This document shows positions 1-6,442 of a stretch of DNA of 9,691 nucleotides, piece after piece (the first letter of the stretch is position 1; each line of letters begins with the position of its first letter). A program made the translations under genes and the position numbers. The notes under the pieces were generated by a model that saw nothing but the letters and a program-made list of their open reading frames with translations, did not search any database and was not told the DNA's origin. The stretch covers positions 1 to 9,691 of the forward strand of contig JANPDA010000420.1 of NCBI GenBank assembly GCA_031431235.1, written 5' to 3'. This stretch comes from JANNSW01 sp031431235. Its GTDB lineage: Bacteria; Pseudomonadota; Alphaproteobacteria; Rhizobiales; Hyphomicrobiaceae.

Positions 1-1139
1 GCGTGAGTGATGACTGCGAAGGCGCGGATCGAGGCAGCGTGACGGGCGATGGCCTCGGGCGTATCGAGCAGCACACCCTTGGGCGCGATGCCGATGCCGG
101 GCCATACCGGCAGTGCCCCGTGGCACATGGCGCAGCGACCGGTGATGATTTCGGCGACGGCTGGCGGCGCGACCGGCTGATTGCCGACAATGGGCGCTGC
201 CAGCTCGACCAAGCCCAGCGCCTCCCGCCCTGCCGGCGAGCCAAGTGCGGAGAGGCCCGCCGCCAGCACCATCGCAAGCGCAGCGACCGCAAACGTCCAC
301 CAATGATTGCCCTGGCCGGCATTGCGCAGATTGTAGAAGTGGCGCACCAGCGCGCCCGCGATCAGCACGAGCCCGACCAGCGCCGGCAGCGACGGCGACA
401 GGAAGGCGAGCGGATAGTGGTTCGAGATCATCAGCATCACGACCGGCAACGTCAGATAATTGTTGTGGGTCGAGCGTTGCTTGGCCTCGCTGCCCAAGGC
501 CGGATCGGGCGTCTCCCTGGCGATCAGGCTGGCGACGACTTTGCGCTGGTTGGGGATGATGACGAGCAACACGTTCCCGGTCATCCAGGTTGCGATCATC
601 GCGCCCACATGGATGAGTGCGCCGCGCCCGCTGAAAACAGCTCCGAGCAAACCGGTCGCGAGGATGGCGAGGAGGAACACGCCAACCGCGAGCCAACCCT
701 CGTGCCTGCCCACCGCCGAGCGGCAGAGCAGGTCATAGCCGAGCCAGCCGAGCCCAAGCGTCATCAGCCCGATCGAGGCCGCGGCCGCTGGCGAAAGCTG
801 GCGCACCGCCGGATCGATCAGGAACAGGTCGGCGGCGAGATAGTAGATCCAGACCAGCAGGAAGAAGCCGGTGATCCAGGTCGCGTAGGATTGCCATTTG
901 TGCCAGATCAGCTCCTGGGGCAGCCGGTCGGGCGCGATCAGATACTTCCGCACATGATAGAAACCGCCGCCATGCACCTCCCAGGCTTCCCCGCCCGTGC
1001 CTGCCGGGATATCGGGTGAGGGCTTCAATGCGGCATCGATGTGCATGAAATAGAATGACGAGCCGATCCAGTACATGGCCGCGATCAGGTGCGCCCAGCG
1101 CAGCACGAGGCTGCCCCACTCCATCAGGATCGTTTCCAT
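1..1139 (-). CDS. puuD: Urate hydroxylase PuuD, membrane protein with C-terminal cytochrome c domain (3' end cut off by the window)
   Basis: The minus-strand frame from ATG at 1139 stays open to position 1, giving 379 residues; the stop lies outside the window. PuuD oxidises urate to 5-hydroxyisourate in purine breakdown and passes electrons to the respiratory chain rather than producing peroxide (family knowledge). About eight hydrophobic segments are visible, beginning with the N-terminal one in MEWGSLVLRWAHLIAAMYWI. Family-like stretches include HGGGFYHVRKY near residue 60, GNVLLVIIPNQRKVV and THNNYLTLPVVMLM. The membrane part is followed by a haem-binding CAMCH motif (C336, C339, H340), the start of the cytochrome c domain. 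Roughly 30-50 C-terminal residues should be missing, judging from the usual length of a little over 400. The start follows a GGGAGAGGG purine run 15 bases after the stop of the upstream permease gene, so it is probably cotranscribed with the transporter. Identification is firm from the membrane-plus-CxxCH architecture and the sequence. Confidence 0.93.
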   Translation of the reverse strand, partial: METILMEWGSLVLRWAHLIAAMYWIGSSFYFMHIDAALKPSPDIPAGTGGEAWEVHGGGFYHVRKYLIAPDRLPQELIWHKWQSYATWITGFFLLVWIYYLAADLFLIDPAVRQLSPAAAASIGLMTLGLGWLGYDLLCRSAVGRHEGWLAVGVFLLAILATGLLGAVFSGRGALIHVGAMIATWMTGNVLLVIIPNQRKVVASLIARETPDPALGSEAKQRSTHNNYLTLPVVMLMISNHYPLAFLSPSLPALVGLVLIAGALVRHFYNLRNAGQGNHWWTFAVAALAMVLAAGLSALGSPAGREALGLVELAAPIVGNQPVAPPAVAEIITGRCAMCHGALPVWPGIGIAPKGVLLDTPEAIARHAASIRAFAVITH

Positions 1140-1154
1140 GACCCGACCCTCTCC

Positions 1155-2087
1155 CTAACCCGCCGCGTGGAACGGCTTGCCGAGGCAGGCCGGCGCATTG
1201 AGTCGCACCCCCACCTTGTCGCGCGAGATGATGACGAGCACGACAATCGTCGCCAGATAGGGCAGCATCGAATAATACTGCGCGTCGATGCTGAAGCCGA
1301 GCCGGCCACTCGCCGCCTGCGCGTGCAATTGCAGGATCGTGATGCCGCCGAACAGGTAGGCACCCGCCAGCGTGCGCCAGGGCCGCCAGGTCGCGAACAC
1401 GACGAGGGCGAGCGCGATCCAGCCGCGCCCCGACGTCATCTTCTCCACCCACAGCGGTGCCTGAACCAGTGACAGATAGGCGCCGCCGATGCCGGCGCTG
1501 GCGCCGCCGAACATCAGCGCGAGCGTGCGCGTGAGCCAGACCGAATAGCCGATCGCATGCGCCGCATCGTGGTTCTCCCCGATCGCGCGCAGCACCAGCC
1601 CCGCTCGCGTGTGCTTGAGGAAATAGGCGACGGCGGCAACCAGCGCGATCGAGACGTAGACGAGCAGGTCCTGGCCAAACAGCAGCGGCCCCACGAGCGG
1701 CAGATCGGAGAGGCCGGGAATGTGGAGGCGGGGAAAGGCGCCCACCGACTTGCCCGAATAGGGCTGGCCGAGCAACGCCGACAGGCCCAGCCCGAACATG
1801 GTGAGCGCGAGGCCGGTCGCCACCTGGTTCGACTCGAGCCCTTGCGTCAGGCCCGCGAACAACAGCGCGAGCGTGGCACCCGCCGCCATCGCCGCGACAA
1901 TGCCCAACAGCGGGCTCCCGGTCTCGATCGTCACCGCAAATCCCGCGATCGCGCCGACGATCATCATCCCTTCGACGCCGAGGTTCAGCACACCCGCCTT
2001 CTCGGTGACCACCTCGCCGATGGCTGCGAACACGAGCGGTGTGGCGGCGACCGTGATGCCGATCAGGATGTTGGCGATGAGCTCCAT
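1155..2087 (-). CDS. ABC transporter permease, BMP/nucleoside (NupQ/YufQ-like) type
   Basis: This 310-residue inner-membrane protein is almost entirely hydrophobic helices, as expected for a BPD_transp_2 permease. The family hallmark AGVLNLGVEGMM lies at residues 31-42, just after the first helix. The cytoplasmic coupling loop RAIGENHDAAHAIGY (about 167-181) is the part expected to touch the ATPase. A glycine/alanine-rich stretch (LMFGGASAGIGGAYLSL, about 191-207) follows, as usual in this family. It is the shorter of two permeases, the normal arrangement for BMP-family nucleoside/purine importers such as B. subtilis NupPQ. The ATG at 2087 is preceded by AAGGG at a good distance, and the gap to the upstream permease stop is 11 bases. 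The substrate is inferred to be a purine from the puuD and xdhC neighbours; sequence alone cannot tell nucleoside from base or urate. Confidence 0.9.
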   Translation of the reverse strand: MELIANILIGITVAATPLVFAAIGEVVTEKAGVLNLGVEGMMIVGAIAGFAVTIETGSPLLGIVAAMAAGATLALLFAGLTQGLESNQVATGLALTMFGLGLSALLGQPYSGKSVGAFPRLHIPGLSDLPLVGPLLFGQDLLVYVSIALVAAVAYFLKHTRAGLVLRAIGENHDAAHAIGYSVWLTRTLALMFGGASAGIGGAYLSLVQAPLWVEKMTSGRGWIALALVVFATWRPWRTLAGAYLFGGITILQLHAQAASGRLGFSIDAQYYSMLPYLATIVVLVIISRDKVGVRLNAPACLGKPFHAAG

Positions 2088-2098
2088 GGCGGGCCCTT

Positions 2099-3202
2099 CT
2101 ATTCGGCCGGAGTGGCAAGGGCCCCGGGTGACTTGGCGGGGATCGGGCGTCGCGCCCAGCGGATGCGGTTGGCGACGAGCACATCGGTCGCCAGCAGAAA
2201 GAACAGCAGCATGCCCTGGAACACGGCGGTGGTCGCGCTCGGCAGGCTCATGGCGATTTGCGCCCGCTCGCCGCCGATATAGGTCAACGCCAGCAGCAGC
2301 CCGGCGAGCAGGATGCCGATCGGGTCGAGGCGGCCGAGAAAGGCGACCACGATCGCCGTGAAGCCGTAGCCGACCGGCAGCGCGGGCACGAGCTGACCGA
2401 CGGGGCCCGCCGCCTCGAACAAGCCGGCAAGACCGGCGAGCCCGCCCGAGATCATGAAGCAGATCCAGACCAGCCGGTTCTCCGAGTAGCCGGCGAAGCG
2501 GGCCGCGCGTGGAGCCTCGCCCAGCACCTTCACCTGAAAGCCGACGATGTGGCGCCCGAGCAGCACCCAGGCGGCAGCAACCGCGGCCAACGCAACCAGA
2601 AAGCCGATATGGGCGCGCTTGCCCGCGACCAGCACCGGCACGCCCGCCCCCTCCTGGAAGATCCGGCTCTCGGGAAAGTTGAAGCCGTCTGGATCGCGCA
2701 ACGGTCCATGCACCATCGCCGAGAGCAACAGCACCGCCACGTAGACGAGCATCAGCGAGACGAGGATCTCATTGGCATTGAAGCGCGTGCGCAGCAGTGC
2801 AGGGATCGCTGCCCACGCCATGCCGCCCAGGATGCTCGCAACGCTCATCAATGGCAGCAGCCAGGGCCCGCCAGCTGGATAGAGCGCGAGCGCGGTGGCG
2901 CCACCCGTGAGCGCGCCAAAGGTGAACTGCCCCTCCGCGCCGATGTTCCAGACGCCCGCCTGGAAGCCGATCGACAGGCCGATCGCAATCAGGATCAGGG
3001 GCGAGGCCTTGACGATCAGCTCGGAAATGCCGCTGGCGTCCGTCAGTGGCTCGAGGAAGATGATCGCCATGGCGCGCGCGGGATCCTTGCCGAGCAGGGC
3101 AAACAGCGCGACGCCTGCCAGCAAGGTGAGCGCGACCGCGATGAATGGCGTCAGATAGAGCATCACCAGGGAACGCTCCTTGCGTAGCTCGAGCCTAGGC
3201 AT
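2099..3202 (-). CDS. ABC transporter permease, BMP/nucleoside (NupP/YufP-like) type
   Basis: This is the larger permease of the importer, 367 residues with the start chosen here. Landmarks are a first membrane helix at about 12-37, the QAGVWNIGAEGQF hallmark at 81-93, FNANEILVSLMLVYVA at 141-156 (the equivalent of the family's NE-(I/V)-x-(V/T)-LM motif), and the coupling loop LGEAPRAARFAGYS at about 227-240. I start at ATG 3202 (MPRLELRKER), which has GGGAG ten bases upstream. A longer in-frame start at 3265 exists, but its codons fall inside the REP-like palindrome at 3222-3317 and the added residues look unlike a transporter N-terminus. The gene follows the ATPase gene after about 100 bases and precedes the second permease by 11 bases. 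With its partners it should form the membrane channel of a purine or nucleoside importer; the substrate is an inference. Confidence 0.9.
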   Translation of the reverse strand: MPRLELRKERSLVMLYLTPFIAVALTLLAGVALFALLGKDPARAMAIIFLEPLTDASGISELIVKASPLILIAIGLSIGFQAGVWNIGAEGQFTFGALTGGATALALYPAGGPWLLPLMSVASILGGMAWAAIPALLRTRFNANEILVSLMLVYVAVLLLSAMVHGPLRDPDGFNFPESRIFQEGAGVPVLVAGKRAHIGFLVALAAVAAAWVLLGRHIVGFQVKVLGEAPRAARFAGYSENRLVWICFMISGGLAGLAGLFEAAGPVGQLVPALPVGYGFTAIVVAFLGRLDPIGILLAGLLLALTYIGGERAQIAMSLPSATTAVFQGMLLFFLLATDVLVANRIRWARRPIPAKSPGALATPAE

Positions 3203-3221
3203 TTGTATTGTGCTCCCAACC

Positions 3222-3317
3222 GTAGGTCGGACTGAGGCCGCATTCCCGCGGTCGAAGTCCGACATGAGGAACCTCGAGTGCCGATGTCGGACATCGCGAA
3301 GGCTCAGTCCGACCTAC
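3222..3317. repeat. Pair of inverted REP-like palindromes (BIME-like)
   Basis: A perfect 15-base inverted repeat, starting GTAGGTCGGACTGAG at 3222-3236, returns as its complement at 3303-3317. Nested inside is a 9-base pair, GTCCGACAT (3257-3265) against ATGTCGGAC (3284-3292). Each half can also fold alone. The left unit pairs 3226-3233 with 3256-3263 and has an inner CCGC/GCGG stem (3238-3241 with 3248-3251). The right unit pairs 3286-3292 with 3307-3313. This tail-to-tail arrangement of GTCGGACT...AGTCCGAC hairpins resembles dispersed REP/BIME elements of proteobacteria; copy number elsewhere in the genome cannot be seen here. It lies between the ATPase and permease genes and contains the ATPase stop codon. 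In RNA it could form stable hairpins that protect upstream mRNA or reduce downstream expression. Confidence 0.8.
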
Positions 3318-4830
3318 CAGACGACCTATGCCCTGCCCCTCCCATCGCCCGTCCGATCGCCTCGACGGTCAGCTCCTCGACTGGACGCGGCGGCGTGAGC
3401 CGGCCCCCCGCGATCACCCCGATCCGGGTCGAGATGGCGAACAGCTCGTCCAGGTCCTGCGATATGACGAGCACCGCGGCGCCCTGCTTGGCGATCGAAA
3501 GCAACACCTTGTGGATCAGCGCGCCTGCTCCGGCGTCGACGCCCCAGGTCGGCTGCGAGGCAATCAGCACCTTGGGCGAGCCCAGGATCTCGCGGCCGAC
3601 GATGAATTTCTGCAGATTGCCGCCCGAGAGACTGCGCGCGGTCGCACCGACGCCGCCTGCCTTCACGTTGAATGCGGCGATCACCTCGCCGGCAAACGCA
3701 CGTGCCGCTGGCACATCGACGAATGACCTGGGCACCAGCACCCGGCCGGCGCCCGCCGACAGCACCACATTCTGCCAGAGCGTCATGCCCGGAACCGCGC
3801 CGTGGCCAAGCCGCTCCTCGGGCACGAAACCCATGCCGCGTTCTCGCCGACCAGCGGGCCCGAGCTTGCCGACTGGCGTCCCGTCGAGCCGGATCGCCCC
3901 GCCATCGCCCGCAGGCACCTCGCCGATGAGCGCTTCCATCAACTCGATCTGGCCGTTGCCGGCAACGCCTGCGATGCCCAGGATCTCGCCGGCCCGCACC
4001 GAAAAGGAGATGTCGTCGAGGTCGACGCCGAACTGCTGCTCGCTCGCAACCGAGAGAGCCTCGACCGCGAGCCGCACCGGTCCCAACGCCAATGCCTCGC
4101 GCTGCGGTGGCACCAGGGTCGTCCCGATCATCATCTCGGCCAGGCTCTTGCCGGTCTGCTCGCGCGGATCGCAGCTCGCGACCACCCGGCCGCCGCGCAG
4201 CACAGTCGCCCGGCTGCAGAGCCCACGGATCTCGTCGAGCTTATGGGAGATGTAGAGGATCGAGCGGCCTTCGCTGGCGAGACGGCGCAGCACCACGAAC
4301 AGGGCATTGGCCTCCTGCGGCGTCAGCACCGAGGTCGGCTCGTCCATGATCAGCAGGCGCGGGTCCTGCAGCAATGCCCGCACGATCTCGACGCGCTGAC
4401 GCTCGCCGACCGACAGCGTGCCGACGAGGCGCGACGGCTCGAGCGCGAGACCATAGCTGCGCGCGACCTCGAGGATGCGGGCGGTAAGGTCGCCGCGGGT
4501 GTCCGCAGCCGGGAGCCCGAGCGCGATGTTCTCGGCAACGGTCAGCGCCTCGAACAGGGAGAAGTGCTGGAACACCATGCCGACGCCGCGGTCCCGCGCC
4601 TCTGAAGGTCGCGCCGGCGCGTAGGCCGCGCCCTCGAGGCGCATGCTGCCGGCGTCCGGCTGCATCACACCATAGATCATCTTGACGAGCGTCGACTTGC
4701 CGGCGCCGTTCTCGCCGAGCAAGGCATGGATCTCGCCGCGCCCGACCGCGAAGGCGACGGCATCGTTGGCGAGCACCCCGGGAAAGGCCTTCGTCAGACC
4801 GGTCAACTCGAGCAGCGCTGGCCCGTTCAT
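3304..4830 (-). CDS. ABC transporter ATP-binding protein with two ATPase domains (NupO/YufO-like)
   Basis: This 508-residue tandem ATPase energises the adjacent two-permease importer. Domain 1 is complete: Walker A GENGAGKST (39-47), Q-loop Q88, signature LSVGERQ (139-145), Walker B LLIMDEPT (159-166) and H-loop H196. Domain 2 is degenerate: the P-loop region reads GVAGNGQIE (288-296) with no GKS/T, the signature LSGGNLQK (401-408) is kept, and the Walker B region ends SQPTWG (425-430) with no catalytic Glu. This asymmetry is normal for the RbsA/BMP class of sugar and nucleoside importers. I start at ATG 4830 because it overlaps the xdhC stop in an ATGA (4827-4830) and has AAGGGG upstream; a start at 4848 would add six residues. 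The last four residues (GRSD) and the TGA come from the REP-like repeat, so the native C-terminus may have been altered by its insertion. Confidence 0.92.
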   Translation of the reverse strand: MNGPALLELTGLTKAFPGVLANDAVAFAVGRGEIHALLGENGAGKSTLVKMIYGVMQPDAGSMRLEGAAYAPARPSEARDRGVGMVFQHFSLFEALTVAENIALGLPAADTRGDLTARILEVARSYGLALEPSRLVGTLSVGERQRVEIVRALLQDPRLLIMDEPTSVLTPQEANALFVVLRRLASEGRSILYISHKLDEIRGLCSRATVLRGGRVVASCDPREQTGKSLAEMMIGTTLVPPQREALALGPVRLAVEALSVASEQQFGVDLDDISFSVRAGEILGIAGVAGNGQIELMEALIGEVPAGDGGAIRLDGTPVGKLGPAGRRERGMGFVPEERLGHGAVPGMTLWQNVVLSAGAGRVLVPRSFVDVPAARAFAGEVIAAFNVKAGGVGATARSLSGGNLQKFIVGREILGSPKVLIASQPTWGVDAGAGALIHKVLLSIAKQGAAVLVISQDLDELFAISTRIGVIAGGRLTPPRPVEELTVEAIGRAMGGAGHRSSGRSD

Positions 4831-5885
4831 GCCGTCATCCCCTTGCATGCGCCTGCCGGCTCCGCCGCGCGGGTATGCTCGATCACGCGCAGCAATTGAG
4901 CCGCCGTCGCGATCGCTATCGCCGCCGGCTCCTTGTCCGTGATGCCCTCGATCCCGATCGGGCAGACGAGGCGGGCGAGGGCTGCTTCGCCGTGCCCCGC
5001 CTCGCCGAGTCGCTTCAGGAAGCGCGCTCGCTTGGTCGCCGAGCCGATCAGGCCGAGGAAGGCAAAGTCGCCACGGGTGAGCAACGCATGGCAGATGGCG
5101 AGGTCGAGCGCGTGCGAGTAGGTGAGCACGATATGGCAGCCATCAGCGGGAGCGATCTCGGCATGGGCTGCCGGATCGGCGGCGACGATCGTCTCGATCT
5201 GGTTGGGAAGGTGGTCGGGAAAGCGCTCTGGCGCGGTATCGATCCAGACGCGTCGCAGCACCAGCCCGTCGGTGACCCTCATGATCGCGCGCCCCACATG
5301 GCCTGCGCCGTAGAGATGCAGCACGGGCCGGTCCCGCTCGATCGGCTCGAGCAGCCAGTCCGGCTCGCCGCCGCGCCCTTTCATCACCTGCAGCACGGAC
5401 GGCCGGGTGCCAGACAGCATCTCGCGCGCGACGCGCTGAACGCCAAGCGGCAGGTCGCGGCAGTCCTTGCGATCATCGAGCGCCACGATCGGATGCCCGC
5501 TCGCGAGCGGGCGCGCCAGCAACCGCACGCCTTCCCGGGGCCCGTCGCGACCGGCAAGCAACGATCGCTCGCTCGAAGTCACGAGCTCGAGCAGCAATCG
5601 CACATGGCCGCCGCAGCACTGCCCGAGCGAGGGGCCGAGGGGCAGGCTCGCGGTCTGGCGAAGCCAACGCGCTTGCGGGCTGGCCTCGAGGATCATGCGC
5701 CGGGCAAGCCCGATCGCCTGGTGCTCGAGGGCGCCGCCACCGATCGTGCCCGAGCAGGTTTGCGCCGAGATGATCATGACCGTGCCGGCGTCACGCGGAA
5801 CCGAGCCGTCAGCACTCATCACCATGACCCGGACGACCGGCAGCCGCTCGCCAGGCCACTCATCGACGTCGCCGAGCCAGCCCAT
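4827..5885 (-). CDS. xdhC: XdhC-family xanthine dehydrogenase accessory protein
   Basis: XdhC proteins bind molybdenum cofactor, promote its sulfuration and deliver it to xanthine dehydrogenase; they are not part of the final enzyme (family knowledge). The 352-residue sequence has the XdhC/CoxI N-terminal domain with GSVPRDAGT (27-35), GTIGGGALE (46-54) and the cysteine pair in GQCCGG (88-93). A Rossmann-type C-terminal domain follows with LYGAGHVGRAI (191-201), YSHALDLAI (256-264), GLIGSATKRARF (278-289) and CPIGIEGITDKEPAAIAIA (308-326). The start is fixed by an in-frame TGA two codons upstream, and GAGG sits seven bases before the ATG. The stop overlaps the ATPase start, suggesting translational coupling. 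The large xanthine dehydrogenase subunits are not in the window. With puuD and the importer downstream, maturation of xanthine dehydrogenase for purine breakdown is the likely role; service to another molybdenum hydroxylase is possible. Confidence 0.9.
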   Translation of the reverse strand: MGWLGDVDEWPGERLPVVRVMVMSADGSVPRDAGTVMIISAQTCSGTIGGGALEHQAIGLARRMILEASPQARWLRQTASLPLGPSLGQCCGGHVRLLLELVTSSERSLLAGRDGPREGVRLLARPLASGHPIVALDDRKDCRDLPLGVQRVAREMLSGTRPSVLQVMKGRGGEPDWLLEPIERDRPVLHLYGAGHVGRAIMRVTDGLVLRRVWIDTAPERFPDHLPNQIETIVAADPAAHAEIAPADGCHIVLTYSHALDLAICHALLTRGDFAFLGLIGSATKRARFLKRLGEAGHGEAALARLVCPIGIEGITDKEPAAIAIATAAQLLRVIEHTRAAEPAGACKGMTA

Positions 5886-5944
5886 CTGTCAACCTCGCGC
5901 TATCGGCATGTCTATCGTCGCCATAGTCTCGTCTCAGTTGACAG
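5886..5944 (-). promoter_or_regulatory. xdhC leader: 8-base inverted repeat and possible 11-codon upstream ORF
   Basis: The 48-base gap before xdhC is bounded by CTGTCAAC and its complement GTTGACAG (plus-strand positions 5886-5893 and 5937-5944). On the minus-strand transcript the xdhC-proximal arm overlaps the GAGG ribosome-binding site, so pairing could mask it. A tiny frame, MATIDMPIARG, runs from ATG 5924 to TGA 5889, in phase with xdhC and ending one codon before its start. Both may be chance; the stem is short and the loop is 43 bases. Confidence 0.25.
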
Positions 5945-6278
5945 GCTGAAGCCGGCCGAGCCGGACCAACCGCTCGCGGATCGCGCCAGCCGTCCGCTTG
6001 TGCAGGTCCGCCATCACCTCGAGCGAGGTGCCGCGGCCGAAATAGGTGAGGAGGCGTGCGTCCTCGTCGGGTGCCCAGGCTTTGCCGGCGTTCTCGGGCA
6101 ATTGGCGGCGCCGCTTGTCGCGCCAGACCTCCCGTCGGAGCGCGCCCGTCGCCTCGTAGAGCGCACGGATCACATCCGGGCGCTGCACGATGCTCGTGCG
6201 TGCGATCAGCTCGCCGGTCTCCGGATCGATCCCTTCGGCCAGCGACTTCAGGATCTTCAAGGCATTCTCGGCTGGCAT
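5934..6278 (-). CDS. Small putative DNA-binding protein with Myb/SANT-like helix-turn-helix
   Basis: This 114-residue protein has no assured function. Its N-terminal part (about 5-45) carries LKSLAEGIDPETGEL and RPDVIRALYEA, a pattern I associate with conserved hypothetical proteins. A basic linker (REVWRDKRRRQ, about 49-59) follows. The C-terminal part starts PENAGKAWAPDEDARLL (61-77) and ends RTAGAIRERLVRLGRL (95-110). The W-x-x-x-E-D opening followed by RT-x-GAI-x-x-RL is the look of a Myb/SANT-type or GcrA-like helix-turn-helix. It is cytoplasmic, with no signal peptide or membrane segment. The ATG at 6278 is preceded by AGGAG eight bases upstream, a good site. It is the first gene of the minus-strand purine block, 48 bases before xdhC, so it may regulate the block, or it may simply be a neighbour. 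Coding is supported by the strong ribosome-binding site and sensible protein composition. Confidence 0.75.
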   Translation of the reverse strand: MPAENALKILKSLAEGIDPETGELIARTSIVQRPDVIRALYEATGALRREVWRDKRRRQLPENAGKAWAPDEDARLLTYFGRGTSLEVMADLHKRTAGAIRERLVRLGRLQPVN

Positions 6279-6442
6279 GGTTTCCGCTCCTGCCTCTCAC
6301 GCCGCAACGCTAGACCAAGCGGATCGGCGCGCCAAGACCGGGTTGAAGCTCGATGATCCACATCGAGCGGCGCTGACCCGGGCGCCTGACGTATGCTATG
6401 AGACCGGCTGCAACCGCTGCCAATGGGATCCGAAACCGCTCC
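6279..6442. promoter_or_regulatory. Divergent intergenic region between the purine block and the nrdR-rib operon
   Basis: These 164 bases must hold the promoters for both directions unless the blocks are read from outside. For the minus strand, a weak pair TTGGCG (plus coordinates 6330-6335) and TAGCGT (6307-6312) is spaced 17 bases and would start transcription about 20 bases before the AGGAG site of the small HTH gene. For the plus strand, CTGACC (6373-6378) and CTATGA (6396-6401) are also 17 apart. Neither pair is close to consensus. No riboswitch-like conserved structure and no tRNA was recognised. Confidence 0.35.
6348..6368. promoter_or_regulatory. Perfect 8+8 dyad, candidate operator
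   Basis: The arms GCTCGATG (6348-6355) and CATCGAGC (6361-6368) are exact reverse complements separated by five bases. The dyad sits between the two candidate promoters, just upstream of the possible nrdR -35 element. This placement suits a dimeric repressor or activator site shared by both operons. It is not followed by a T run, so an intrinsic terminator is unlikely. It does not resemble the AT-rich NrdR box. Which protein binds it, if any, is unknown. Confidence 0.35.

Noticed and set aside
3..1019. 338-codon plus-strand frame at the left edge
   Set aside because: It is antisense to puuD, whose helices and CxxCH motif are convincing.
733..2184. 483-codon open frame on the minus strand overlapping the second permease
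   Set aside because: It is an Arg/His/Ala-rich, low-complexity translation out of frame with a clearly conserved permease; it arises from high GC.
3203..3265. N-terminal extension of the larger permease from ATG 3265
   Set aside because: The added codons come from the REP-like palindrome, and ATG 3202 has a better-placed ribosome-binding site.
4831..4848. Upstream start of the ATPase at 4848
   Set aside because: ATG 4830 overlaps the xdhC stop as ATGA and has a stronger purine run upstream. The six-residue difference does not change the call.
4875..6356. 493-codon open frame on the plus strand opposite xdhC and the small HTH gene
   Set aside because: It lies antisense to well-conserved XdhC, has Gln/Arg/Asp-rich composition with no recognisable motif, and has no convincing ribosome-binding site.
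6279..6442. NrdR boxes or autoregulatory sites upstream of nrdR
   Set aside because: I looked for the AT-rich paired box and saw nothing close; the only strong dyad is GC-rich and different.
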